Origin: Eucalyptus grandis
Lineage: Eukaryota > Streptophyta > Magnoliopsida > Myrtales > Myrtaceae
Direction of reading: 5' to 3'
Length of the DNA: 64,000 nucleotides
Assembly: GCF_016545825.1 (NCBI RefSeq)
Contig: NC_052617.1
Span: 630,001-694,000, forward strand
The position numbers and the translations under genes were made by a program. The notes under the pieces are model-generated. The model made no database searches. It saw only the letters and a list, made by a program, of their open reading frames with translations, and was not told where the DNA came from. Shown here one piece after another: positions 12,529 to 22,714 of this stretch. Each line of letters starts with the position of its first letter. Positions within the stretch are counted from its first letter, which is position 1.

Positions 12529-13185
12529 TAGTAAAAAGCTGTCAATTTTAATATTATTTTTCTCTAACGAACTCTTGATCATGAACTGTATGATCCAAGA
12601 GAAGATGAAAGATGAATTATCTACTGTCAGGTTCTTCGCACCTGAAACTTTGCTAAGAATGCTTAAATCGTCATCATGGAGTGTCTCCAGCATCAGTAAG
12701 AAATTGGTTAAGGACATTAAGTAATCATGAGGGAAACAGTGAATTAGGATTTTAATGCATATGACATTTAATACAACCATTCAAATCTAATGAAACGCCA
12801 ATATAATTTGCTACGATGTAAATCTAATGAAACGCCGGTATCATTTATTACGATGTATTATAGTAACATGCTATGACAAAATGGATAAATGCTACTTTAA
12901 ATTGCCTAGATAATTGTGAAATAACCCCATTTTTACATGTATAATTTACTTTTCAATGTGAAAATTGAATCTCTCATATCTTACAACCATTTAAGTTCCT
13001 TCAGGAAATCACATATCTCACACAAAATTGTAAGCTCTAGTGTGGGGGGTCCCAATAAAAAAGTCGGATTCACTTACCAGCAACGTCTTTAATGCGATTC
13101 GGTTTCTTTTGACTATAATTCGTTGGATCTGATTGCTTAAAATCATTCTATTCCCATTTCCATGCGATGGAATTCCCTGGGATGA
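12529..13185. other. intergenic DNA upstream of the defensin-like gene
   Basis: AT-rich sequence with no gene. A direct repeat of 'aatctaatgaaacgcc' occurs near 12785 and 12823. The last part probably holds the promoter of the gene starting at 13273. Confidence 0.4.
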
Positions 13186-13186
13186 C

Positions 13187-13196
13187 TCTATTTATA
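13187..13196 (+). promoter_or_regulatory. TATA box of the defensin-like gene
   Basis: 'ctatttata' lies about 78 bases before the ATG at 13273, a normal plant TATA-to-start distance with a short 5' leader. It is the only TATA-like word close enough. Confidence 0.5.
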
Positions 13197-13272
13197 TTCA
13201 AGTGACTTAGCAATTTAGATTCCTGTACAGTGTTAGGCATTCCTCAAGGAAAAAACTTCAAGGCACCTGAGC

Positions 13273-13518
13273 ATGAGGAACTCCATCGTCGCCGCAGTGA
13301 TCTTGTTTGGTTTCGCTCTGATACTTGCTCCTGGTAATCAGCAGATGGTTTCTGCAAAGCCGCCTGCCGGGAGCATGTGCCGTCTGATCTTCCCCGACTC
13401 CCCTTGTGACGAGTCCGATTGCGACACCGCGTGCTCGAATATCCCCGAGCAACCAGCTTTGGGACACTGTGTGAACCCAAAAAGATGCGTATGTTTTTTT
13501 CATTGTCTCGATGAATAA
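13273..13518 (+). CDS. defensin-like (cysteine-rich) secreted peptide, 81 aa
   Basis: An intact single-exon frame. Residues 2-20 form a hydrophobic signal peptide, so the product should be secreted to the apoplast. The mature part has eight cysteines at 36, 45, 50, 54, 66, 72, 74 and 78. The C-x3-C (50/54) and C-x-C (72/74) spacing is the cysteine-stabilised alpha-beta signature of plant defensin-like (DEFL/LCR) peptides, which act in antimicrobial defence or as cell-to-cell signals. Many DEFL genes have an intron after the signal peptide; this one reads through without one. A canonical plant defensin would have more residues between cysteines 1 and 2 and a knottin-like N-terminus, so I place it in the divergent DEFL group. 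The TATA box at 13187 and the signal peptide support the start. The target is unknown. Confidence 0.8.
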   Translation: MRNSIVAAVILFGFALILAPGNQQMVSAKPPAGSMCRLIFPDSPCDESDCDTACSNIPEQPALGHCVNPKRCVCFFHCLDE

Positions 13519-14800
13519 TTTGTTGATGTCCATCTGACGATCGATCATTTCCTTCTATTGGTCCCAATAAGAAGAATAAATTAATTCTCCTTTTGTGTTA
13601 ACTTTGAAATTTGGACGGGATGCGCGAATAATCAATTGTCCTACTTTTATGCCCATCTAAAGATGAAGCCTTGACAAATACTCTCTCCCCCTTAAATCAT
13701 GGTCTACAGTTAGCAATCATAGCTACTGAGTTTTGTGGGATTCACGAGAAATTCAAATGAGTTTCCCATAATGAAGGGTCCCGATAGACCCAATCCATGG
13801 GGATCCGAATTTAGTCCTGTCCATCTTCCATTGAAGGATGAAACCTGATTTCTTTATTGGAAATTAAAAATGACAAAAGAGGTGAGTTTCTTTCGTTCCA
13901 TGTCTCAAAATATACCATAAAAACCTTCTCCGTACTTTTTCACATGTTTGACAAAGAAAGTATATCGATACACTTGACAAAGAAAAGAAAAAAAAAAAAA
14001 AAACAAAAAACAAAAGGACAAAACATTAGTCTTAGTACTTGATTGTCCATTGAAGTAGTCAAAATAACTCGACCGTAGTAGTTTTTTTTAGAGTGGGAAT
14101 AAAAAAAAAAAAAACTGGCCAAATATGTTTAGCGATAATCATTGACTTCATTTCCTTACCTTTCTAATTATTTTAGGAATGAATGCTAGATTGTTAGGTG
14201 ATTCGTTTCAATTCCTAGTATATAAACTTACAGTATTAAGGTTTTCTAGATTTTGATAGTGCATTTGTTCCCTTGTTAGGCAACTTATCTTTGAATTAAT
14301 AAATTGGAAACATATATGGCCATTTGCAAATGCGAATTGTCAATCAGTGTCCATTATTACGGTTAAGAACTTGTTTTATTTGTAAGAGAGAAGAAAAAGG
14401 AAAGAGACAGTTAGGAAATTGAAGAGAGAGAGATAATGAGTGGGGAAGGGAAAGAGGTTGAACAATGTTGTGGCCTGGTGGTGGTGGCTCCCGCAGCAGC
14501 CCAGTCGAGCGGAGGCAGTAACTACTTGTGCAAAACGAGAGATATCGGGTCCTTCGTTTATAAAAATGAGTAATTTAAAAATATTTTTCAAAAAATAATT
14601 ACTTATACCGTATAGAAAAATTAGTTAATGGAAAATATTATTGTTATCAATAACAATTTATGCCTAACTTTTTTCATAGGCAATGAAATTTTTTTCCATT
14701 CATTTATTTTTCTAAATGATATAGACAACCATGTTTTAAAAAATATTTTTAAAATACTCATTTTCTGACTATCAAAATAATATCTAGCATCTAATGTTGA
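13519..14800. other. intergenic DNA downstream of the defensin-like gene
   Basis: AT-rich sequence with poly-A runs (near 13988-14004 and 14100-14114). A plus-strand frame of 45 codons at 14436-14573 (ATG, GC-richer than its surroundings, no domain recognised) is the only coding candidate and is weak. The segment 14570-14800 is AT-rich with self-complementary words and may be a MITE. It is the target-side flank of the large insertion that follows. Confidence 0.4.
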
Positions 14801-14805
14801 CAACG
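14801..14805. repeat. target-site duplication (left), CAACG
   Basis: CAACG directly precedes the TG of the 5' LTR and is repeated exactly at 32975-32979 after the CA end of the 3' LTR. A five-base duplication is normal for Ty3/gypsy integrases. Confidence 0.95.
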
Positions 14806-16914
14806 TGTTGACACCTCAATTTTAATTAGGTTAATTTTATTTTATTAAGTTTTTATTTTATTTCGGATAAATAAGATAATTAATAAACAAACAAAAAAAA
14901 AAAAAAAGCCCGGCCTTTTTTCTTTTCCCTTTCTCTTCCCCCTCCGCGTGGCCCATATGGCCCATTTTACTTCACCCTTGGCCCGGCCCCTTTTCTCTCT
15001 TCTTCTTCCTCCTATCTTCTTCTTCCTCAGTCGCTTGCATCTCACGCGCGGTGGCCGGCGACGCGCGCGAAGGACGGCCTACGGCCGAGGGGAGTAGGCC
15101 GACGTCGGCCGGAGAGGATAAGATCAGGCGCCATTAATGCCGAGCGAGCTTCGCTAGAAAGCTCGATGGGACACCGGTTCGGCCGAGCGGAACCGGTGGG
15201 TAAGCCGGAGGCCGGCGACCGAGCCCCGCCGACCGGAGTTCCTTCGCCTATAAATAGGTGGCCGCAAGCATCGTTGGAGGGCGTGGCGAGCTTGGAGATC
15301 CTTCACCGAGAGACATAGGGAAGGGTTGAAGGGCGAGCGCAGAGAGAGCTCGAGTCGCGAGCTCAGCCCACCTTCCACCGAGAGACTTCGGGAAGGCCGG
15401 CGGCGAGTGACTTCGAGAAGGTCGATCCGGCCGGTGGAGGCTCGGATCTAGCCTGAGTGAGGAGGAATCAAGGCCGAGGAGGGTTCGGCCGAGTAGATCT
15501 GGTTTTTTTTGCTGCTGTTGTTGCCGCCGGACGCCATGCCGCAGCCGTTCGCCTCAGTCCCGACGCCGTTGCTTCGACGGCTTGTTGCCGTGCCCCACTT
15601 GCGAAGCCGTTGCCGTGATCGGTCCGCCGACACCGCGCCAGATCGGGAAACCGAGTTGCCCAGCCACCACCATCCGGACGCCATCGCCACGAACAGGTAG
15701 TGTTACCGCCACCACCGCCGTTGCCGTCGCCATAGTTTCCCCCTGCAGCCCAACCCTCGTTGCTACCGTCGGCCGCCGCCATTTGCCGCCGCCGTTGCCG
15801 TCGTCCCCCTGTTGTGCCTCGGCGCCGCGATTCGGGAACCCTAGGGTTCCCGATTTTCCGGTCGCGACCCGGGTTGTCGGGTTGGACCCGGATCGGGAAC
15901 CGGGTAGGGATTCCGCAAATTGCGGGCGCGGCGGAAGACCGGGTCGCGATTCGGGTTGGATCCGGGTAGGGTTCGCAAGGAGCCGGGTCACGGAGCGGGT
16001 TGTGGACCCGGGTCGTCGGGCCGGGCCGGGCGTCCCCAAACGCCCGGCCACGGCGTCGTTTTAACAAAATAAAAAAAATAAAATAAAAAAGATGAAAAAT
16101 CCGAGTCGGGCCCGCAACACGGGCCCATTCGTGTTTGGGTCGCCGACTCGGGTCGGACCCAACCCGCGGATCCGACCCGGGTCGGTTTTATTTTATTATT
16201 TTAATATAAGATAATAAATATTTTATTTAAAAAAATCAAAAAGTGTTTTATTTTCAAAAAAATATTAAAAAATGTTTTAATTTCCAGAAAATCAAAAAAT
16301 ATTAAAAATTGTTGAAAAATGTTTTATTTTCTAAAAAATCGAGAAAAATCAAAAAATAATTTATTTTCCAAAAATATCAAAAAATATTAAAAAAATTTTT
16401 TTCGAAAAATAAAAAAAATCAAAATTTTTTTATATTTTCCAAAAAAGCCAAAATTCAGAAAAAGCCAAAAAGACTTGTATTTTTCCAAAAAATACCAAAA
16501 ACCCCAAAAAATCCCTTTTGTGTCCAAGGGCATTAAAAAGTGACTCAAAAATGTTTTCCTCCCAAAATGCATGGAAAATCCCTCAAACATCCAAAAAGCC
16601 TTAGGGTTTAAACAAGATTAGGTACCGAAAGGGCATTAGTGATTAACTAGTGTAATCAAGTCCCCGATCCTAATTTCTCTGGTTGCGCAGGAGCGAGTAT
16701 TTCTCCCAATACTTCGCTTGGGTTTCTAATCGACCCACTCCAAATCGATTAGTGGCGACTCCATTTTAAAAATTAATTTATAGGTTAAAAATTCAAACTA
16801 TTAAAGTCGTGAATTGGTGGACTTGGGAGAGTCTGGGCTTAATAAATTCAGCCGAGCCATTAGCCTCCTTAGGCGCTCGTACCCGATCGCGGGCGCCGAA
16901 AAAAGGTCGCGACA
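14806..16914 (+). repeat. 5' LTR of the Tat/Ogre element
   Basis: Starts 'tgttgacacctcaattttaa' and ends 'ggtcgcgaca'. It carries its own promoter (TATA at 15251), then a GC-rich CCG-rich block (about 15040-16060), then an AT-rich tail of oligo-A and 'aaaaat' words (16065-16570), then a conserved terminal block (16620-16914) shared with the older relics at 1245-1857 and 6935-7214. It is nearly identical to the 3' LTR apart from scattered substitutions and small indels, implying a fairly recent insertion. The overlapping open frames in the GC-rich block on both strands are not genes. Confidence 0.95.
15251..15258 (+). promoter_or_regulatory. TATA box in the 5' LTR
   Basis: TATAAATA stands in a GC-rich context ('cgcctataaataggtgg') and is conserved in the 3' LTR at 31285. 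It marks the U3/R transition; transcription would start about 30 bases downstream, near 15285. Confidence 0.75.
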
Positions 16915-16917
16915 GCT

Positions 16918-16935
16918 TGGCGACTCCGCTGGGGA
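16918..16935 (+). other. primer binding site, complementary to tRNA-Arg(ACG)
   Basis: The 18 bases 'tggcgactccgctgggga' begin three bases after the LTR end. Their complement is the 3' end of plant tRNA-Arg(ACG) plus CCA, as I recall that tRNA. Ogre elements are known to use tRNA-Arg. Confidence 0.85.
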
Positions 16936-17445
16936 CATTTGAGGACTTAGGCCTTTTTATCTTGTTTAAACCCTTTACTGATTTGTTTTTTTCCTTTATG
17001 CAGGGTAATAGCTTAAAGTTTTTTTATTCTGTTAAAATAAAATGTTTTTGTGATTATAAACTGTTGTGCATGCTTTACTGTTTTAAACACTACACATGGC
17101 ACACACAACCCGGCCGCCGGACATGGGCCGCCATAGGATTTCTAGGATGGTGTTAAGAAAGATACGACCTCGAATGCGAGACTGCGATGTAGAGGTTGCC
17201 TTTCTTTTCCCCGAATTTCTTAGCCGAGGTTAAGAGGGTATGCTGCTAACGCGAGACTACGACGGGCGGATATCCTTTTAATCTCACCAAGCCTTCTGAG
17301 TTAGAAATCGAGCCACACATCTCACGCGCATGTTGTTGTGCTTGCCATTTTATTTAAAAGCAAAGTGATTTCTTTACTTTTAGTTAGTCTTTTCTGGCTC
17401 ATGGCGAAATAGGGTCAGGTTGTGTATTTCCCTTCCTTATATGCG
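16936..17445 (+). other. untranslated leader between primer site and ORF1
   Basis: It contains two imperfect copies of a 'gcgagactacgac'-like phrase (near 17177 and 17260), each followed by 'ttt' and 'tta' blocks. This is probably the packaging/leader region. No coding function is evident. Confidence 0.5.
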
Positions 17446-18648
17446 ATGGGAAGATTTGATATCCGTTCATTCCTACCCCAAAGGGAGAGCTTCTCGGATG
17501 GTGGAAGCAGGTTTGATCAACTCGGCCAAGAGTGCGTCAAATCAAGAATCGGTCATCTCCTCCCATTGCTCCAAATCAATATCCACTCTGGGGTCATGCA
17601 AGCACTACCACATTTCTGGTGCCCTAAAACATCCACCTTCATGTTCGGCAAATTTGAACCGACTCCGACTTTAGAAGAGTACAGTCTCGCCATAGGAATG
17701 CCCCTGGGAAGCGAGCTTGTCAAGCCAATCGGCATTGACCCTGTGCTTAGTCTATCATGGTTTCTAAAAAATCATTCGGTAAGAGAAATTGTTCAAGCCA
17801 ACAATAATGCTTTTCTACTATCATCTTTAACTGAATGCTTTGAAAAACAGTCAATGACCCAAAAAGCCAAGATCTTCCTCTTAGCATTCTTTGGTTTTAT
17901 TATCTTTCCCCATCGAAAGAATGCTATAGATCCTTCAATCACATGGGTGATAAATCAAGTCATTTTTGGAGCAGGATATGTGAATATGGTTTTAGCCGTA
18001 ACGTTTTTATCCCTTAATCGTTTCAAGGACCAAAAAGAAAAAATCATGAGGGCCGCTCTAGAAATTTTACAAATGTGGTTCTTTTCCCATATCAAAGGAT
18101 TTGGGCACCTCATGCAAATATTTGAAATCAACGAGTTTAAACACCCATTGCAAAAGTTTCAAATCTTGGAAAAATATTCTCCCAATGAAGAGTATTCTCG
18201 ATGGATTAACTTGCTAAAAACCCGGTCCCCGAGACATTCCTATGGCGAGCTAAATGGTTCATTGCAGGAGAGGCGCGCTTTGCGCTTAATTATTACAACC
18301 CCATCCCGTTCTTTGGGCCTCTCCCGAGATACCTCATATTATCCATATAGGGTGGCTCGTCAGTACAGGGTCCTTCAAGAAATTCCGCCACCGCTCAAAT
18401 CAGGATTGTTCCGAATCTTTTTCACCCGTACGGACTACAACTACTTGGAGGAGATCTGCATAATTCAGAACGCATGGAGTAGATGTCACACTGAAAAGAT
18501 CGTCGTGCCCAGAAGGTTAAAGGAACAAGAAAAAGTTCATCATGCATCAACATTCTACATCCTCAACCATATAATTCCCAAGGAGTTGCAACCAGTAATC
18601 CCCGATGTAGTTGATAAACTTACCACAAGGGCGAATCGAATCTCTTGA
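17446..18648 (+). CDS. ORF1: plant-mobile-domain-like protein of the Tat/Ogre element, ~400 aa
   Basis: This is the only long intact frame in the element. The first in-frame ATG is at 17446; the open frame extends 24 bases further upstream from a GTG. The protein contains the phrase 'FWCPKTSTFMFGKFEPTPTL' followed by 'EEYSLAIGMPL', which I recognise as typical of the plant mobile domain / DUF7745 family found in Ogre ORF1 and in many plant transposon-derived genes. The middle is hydrophobic and helical (about residues 130-200). The C-terminal half holds an arginine-rich segment around 'LQERRALRLIITTPSR' and a tyrosine-rich 'YYPYRVARQYR'. There is no catalytic motif I can identify. In Ogre the function of ORF1 is unknown. 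Remaining open while gag and pol are broken could mean a more recent break of the rest, selection, or chance. Confidence 0.8.
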   Translation: MGRFDIRSFLPQRESFSDGGSRFDQLGQECVKSRIGHLLPLLQINIHSGVMQALPHFWCPKTSTFMFGKFEPTPTLEEYSLAIGMPLGSELVKPIGIDPVLSLSWFLKNHSVREIVQANNNAFLLSSLTECFEKQSMTQKAKIFLLAFFGFIIFPHRKNAIDPSITWVINQVIFGAGYVNMVLAVTFLSLNRFKDQKEKIMRAALEILQMWFFSHIKGFGHLMQIFEINEFKHPLQKFQILEKYSPNEEYSRWINLLKTRSPRHSYGELNGSLQERRALRLIITTPSRSLGLSRDTSYYPYRVARQYRVLQEIPPPLKSGLFRIFFTRTDYNYLEEICIIQNAWSRCHTEKIVVPRRLKEQEKVHHASTFYILNHIIPKELQPVIPDVVDKLTTRANRIS

Positions 18649-18966
18649 AAAGAGCTTGGAGACCAGCAAGAGACACGTATTGAAGTTAGTACGAAGAAGC
18701 AAGCGGCTTCACAAGACTGGAGCTTCTCATCGCATATAAAATGGGCAGCGGGACTTTTGATGTGAATATTCCTAATGTTAATATCTAGGGTCGTTTTGAC
18801 TTGTGTAAAAAGCCCTTTTGGCATTGTATAAATCTCCTGCTAATAAATAAAAATGACGTGACCCTTACCATGGGCCAGTGTTCCATACGTTTCTGGCTTA
18901 CGTTCTCTCCATTTTCTTTATGCGGTAATCACACTATAGTCGTATTCGCCAAATCCAAAAGATAGA

Positions 18967-20359
18967 ATGGCCGAAGAAAATGTACCAAGCCGTGTCGAGA
19001 TTATGGAAAGTGAAATGAAGCAAGTCTTCAATGTGCTTCAGCAACTCTCAAAGCAGATAGATTCCATCCAAGGCAAATTGGCTCCCGCCCCAGCCTCAAT
19101 CGAAGTATTGTTACCGCAATCGTCTACCCGAGGTGATCAAGGAAGAGATATCAATGATAACATGCTTGAATTGGAGGAGGATACGCACCAAATCGTAGTC
19201 GAGAAAGCAAAGCCCAACAGTTTGTCTAAGACTGAACATGACAAACGCCTTGAGAAGCTTGAAGAGAGGCTAAAGCAATTGCAGGGCCTTCAAGATCCTA
19301 CTCCAACAGACCTCTCCATCTACTCTAAGGTCAAAATGCCGGAAAAATTCAAAATGCCTGAGTTCGAGAAGTACGATGGCACGACCTGCCCAAGAGCTCA
19401 CTTGCAGATGTACTTGGTTCGAATGACCCAGTACGTTAATAATGAACCTTTAATGATCCAGTTGTTCCAATCAAGCCTGATAGGTCCCGCCCTGAGGTGG
19501 TACATCAAAAAGAACATAAACCTCATCGAGACATGGAGTGAAGCAAGTGAAGCATTCCTCAAGCAGTACAAATTCATAATGGACATTACCCCTTCTCGTG
19601 AGGATCTTGATTGCACGGAGAAGAAAAAGCAGAATCTTTCAAAGAATATGCTATTAGGTGGAGGAATCTCGCCGCCCGATCGATCTGAGCCAACCGACTT
19701 TGAATTGAGAAAATGTTCATCAAAACCCTCCCTTTTGAATATCGCAATCGGATGGTGACTACGATCGCTGAATCATTCAATCAACTCATTCCAAAGTGGG
19801 AGAGTAGATTGAGACAGGTTTAAGGGACGGCGGGTTCACCGAGCACACTGCGTCGCGAAGGCTCAACATGAAAAAAGATAAAGAATCCTTGATTGATGTC
19901 AATGCCACGTACACTGCAAACACCAGTCACCCCCCGACTGTTCAGACGAGCACATGCCAACAACAGACTAATAGCCGTCCACCCCAGCGCTACAATAACC
20001 GAAGACAATTCACTCCGCTTCTTGGATCTCCCTCCCAGGTTTTGGCAATCCTTCGAAACAAGAGCCTCCTTTCAACTGAACCAAGACGACCTAACGTTGA
20101 AAGCTTCTCCAGCTATGACCCGTCCAAAAAATGTGACTATCACATGGGAGAAGTAGGCCATTCAACTGATGAGTGTTTCGTCCTTAAGCATCGAATCCAG
20201 AACCTGCTGGATACTAAGGCCTTCTCATTCCAAACCGCGAAGCCGAATGTCCAAAGCAATCGCTCCCCGATCATGCGACAAAGTAAACATGATATTCGGT
20301 TAAAGCCGGTCAAATCAGAAATGTCAATGCACATATGGTCGACATCTATCGAGGGCTAG
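18967..20359 (+). pseudogene. gag of the Tat/Ogre element (frameshifted)
   Basis: The ATG at 18967 opens a 263-codon frame: an N-terminal coiled-coil-like region (residues 1-110, heptads around 'VFNVLQQLSKQIDSIQ'), then the retrotransposon gag core ('MPEFEKYDGTTCPRAHLQMY', 'GPALRWYI', 'WSEASEAFLKQY'). A frameshift near 19620-19760 ends it. The continuation at 19868-20359 is in another frame and ends in a nucleic-acid-binding module 'YDPSKKCDYHMGEVGHSTDE' (C..H..GH..C order). Gag forms the virus-like particle and binds the element RNA. The frame breaks make this copy non-functional. Confidence 0.85.
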
Positions 20360-20667
20360 TAGAAACCGGGTATTATCCGGGCAATGAAATACCGCCTTTC
20401 GCAATAATGGAGGAAAGGGTATTAAGAATGATAGAGGCCGGAATAATTGTGTACGCCGGCCACGCCAACATAGTTTCTACCATATCGCAAGTCCTCATCA
20501 ATTGGGAGGAAGAATTTGCGACGCTAAATGCGGAAAAGGAGAAGAATGATTCTACCTTACCCGAGAGCGTCTTTGAAAGGAAGGGAGCCATTGTTCAAGC
20601 ATCAACGCGAAAATGAGCTATAGTCATCGAGATTCCCCAACCTTACAAATACAAATACAACAATGCG

Positions 20668-21087
20668 GTGCCATGGTCTTATGACCTCGATGTTGGTTTG
20701 GTCACAAGATCTGGGCGAACCTATGCTCAAGCAAATACTCAGTCTGCTAAGCCCGTCACTGACGAAGAAGCCAAGGAGTTTTTGGCCGTAGTTAAGGCCA
20801 GCGAATATAATGTGGTGGAACAGTTACGAAAATCACCGGCACAGATCTCTCTACTGGAATTGCTTCAGACATCTATCAAGCACCATAAATCCCTCATGAA
20901 AGTATTAAGTGAAGTACATGTTCCTGAAACGATTGAGCATGACAAACTCGAGGAATTTGTCAGTACCATCCTTCTAAAGGATCAAATGGCATTTTCGATG
21001 AAGAAATTCCTGAGGAGGGTAGAGGACACACCAAGGGTCTCTACATATCAGTCAAGTGCAACGCATCTCACGTCGCTCGAGTACTGA
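20668..21087 (+). pseudogene. conserved linker between gag and protease
   Basis: This frame carries 'VTRSGRTYAQ' and 'EEAKEFLAVVKASEYNVVEQ' followed by 'LRKSPAQISLLELL'. I recognise the pattern as the conserved segment preceding protease in Tat-lineage polyproteins. Its biochemical role is not defined. It overlaps the protease region by frameshift. An upstream frame 20335-20616 belongs to the same polyprotein. Confidence 0.7.
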
Positions 21088-21347
21088 TTGACAATGGATC
21101 TGCTCTTAACATATGTCCACTAGCGACACTCTGTCGTCTTAAAATAGAGAGATCATGGATCCAGGTACCCAAGACTTCTGTTCGAGCATTCGATGGAACA
21201 AATAAGGAAACAGTGGGAGAGATCGAGCTTGACATTCAAATTGGCCTAACCATATTCAAAATTTTGTTCCAGGTGATGGATATCCCCACTGCGTTTAATT
21301 TCCTCCTAGGGCGCCCATGGATACACGTCGCGGGAGCAAGACCTTGA
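21063..21347 (+). pseudogene. retropepsin-type aspartic protease of the Tat/Ogre element
   Basis: The frame has the active-site phrase 'VLIDNGSALNICPL' (D-N-G-S in place of D-T/S-G, usual for Tat proteases, catalytic Asp codon at 21090). A 'FNFLLGRPWIH' flap/closing motif lies 70 residues later. It cleaves the Gag-Pol polyprotein. The frame stops at 21345-21347, immediately after the GRPW motif, while the expected continuation runs in a different frame from 21317. Confidence 0.85.
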
Positions 21348-21886
21348 GCCTCCACCAAAGTGTGAAGTTTGTGGTCGGAGGAAAACCGATCACGGTCCGA
21401 GGAGAAGAAGATCACCGCATCTACCACGAGACGGCCATCCCTTATGTTGAACCTAGTGACAAAAGCGAAGCTAGCTATCAATCATTCGAGCTCGTGTCTA
21501 CTATACACGAAACTCGAGGGACTTTGCCCCTCGTCCCCGAGATATCAAGTGCTACAATCATGGTAGGAAAAATCATGGTAGAACACGGTTTCCTTCCAGG
21601 ACAAGGGCTTGGTAGGAGAGGCCAGGGCATTCGTCAACCTATTGAAGCTCGGAGAAGACCCTATACTATCGGTTTGGGATATTCCCCAGATAAAAAAGCA
21701 AAGAAAAAAGTCGGCCTTGTATATCCCCGTCTCAAGGAAGCTTTCCCAGGCCCAGCCAAGATGATGCATGAGGAAGAGGAAATGGATACTCCAAAATGGT
21801 TCAACCCCGAAAGCGTGAAATTGCCCATAATCCAGGAAGACACAACTTGGTCCTCACTTATAAAAAAGGAGGGGCAGATGACATGA
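21348..21886 (+). pseudogene. G-patch region of the Tat/Ogre polyprotein
   Basis: The frame begins 'LSLHQSVKFVVGGK' and contains 'MVEHGFLPGQGLGRRGQGI' (about 21580-21640). This fits the G-patch signature (hhxxxGaxxGxGLGxxxxG), an RNA-binding module known downstream of protease in betaretroviruses and seen in plant Tat-type polyproteins. It is followed by 'GLGYSPDKKAKKK', a basic tail. The frame is open to 21886 and then continues by overlap in another frame. Confidence 0.8.
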
Positions 21887-22714
21887 CCACCATGCTCGAT
21901 GATATTTTCATAGGTGCCATTGAGGAAGAGCAATTAGAAGAGACATGCGATAACTTCTCGTTCATCCAGCTTCGACACCAAGTCGAAGAACTACGCGAGA
22001 CTGTACACCATTTGACAGAAAACTTCGCTCAAGCTACCCATGCATTCTGTTCTCGTCACAATGAGGAGCTGGTGATAAATGAAGAGGACTCTACTGACAT
22101 GACTTGGCGAGGGGCACGGCTACCCTTATCCCCAAGAAGCACACGACCATATTCGCCTCTTCCTAAATCAATGGCCATTATTTTCCCCATCCTCCTAGAG
22201 CAAGGGATAATCGGTAGAGAATTGAACCATCCTACCCCCGAGTACTTCATTGATTATGATCCATCCAAGCAATGCGATTACCATTCAGGGGAATTAGGAC
22301 ACTCGCTAGATAATTGCACCATCCTGAGAGACAAGGTCCAAGATCTTTTGGATGCTGGGGTATTCGCCTTCCGCTCTCCATGGCTGTGTTTTGGCAATGA
22401 TCACCTCCTCGTGGTACCCAGCACCCGTACCATGCTCCCTGAGCATGCTAAGGAGGCACATAAAGGAGAGGCTCATAGACACTTTGGGCCAACCAAGTGG
22501 TAAATTTGACTACTATGTCAATTATTCAATTCCCCAAAGTTTCTATGATCATCATCACAACATCGTCCCTGATGGATGGGGAGACGTGGATGATCTGAAA
22601 TCCACAAAGTCGGGAGCACAAGGAGACGTGGCTGGCAACTGGTATGAAGACTTCTTCGTGGGCGCTATTAACGAAGGACCGTTAGGGGAAATGGGTGCAG
22701 ACCCGCTCGAGTAG
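21887..22714 (+). pseudogene. post-G-patch region with a second zinc-knuckle-like module
   Basis: The frame 21796-22503 contains an acidic and coiled-coil-like stretch ('LRHQVEELRETVHHLTENFA'). It then has a module 'YDPSKQCDYHSGELGHSLDN' followed by 'CTILRDKVQDLLDAGVFAF' at about 22255-22375. This repeats the module found at the end of gag (20110-20230) in sequence and in its flanking 'P..L' segment. A further frame runs to a stop at 22712-22714. I know no function for this copy. Confidence 0.7.

Noticed and set aside
14436..14573. 45-codon plus frame with coding-like composition
   Set aside because: Too short, with no homology that I recognise and no clear promoter. Kept only as a note in the intergenic entry.
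15468..16067. 199-codon minus frame and matching plus frames in the 5' LTR (also 31284-32166 in the 3' LTR)
   Set aside because: They sit in the CCG-rich LTR block and are overlapping on both strands. The two LTR copies differ by indels that shift the frames, so there is no coding constraint.
16918..16935. tRNA-Arg gene fragment
   Set aside because: Only the 18-base complement of the tRNA 3' end is present, exactly where a primer site is expected. No cloverleaf surrounds it.
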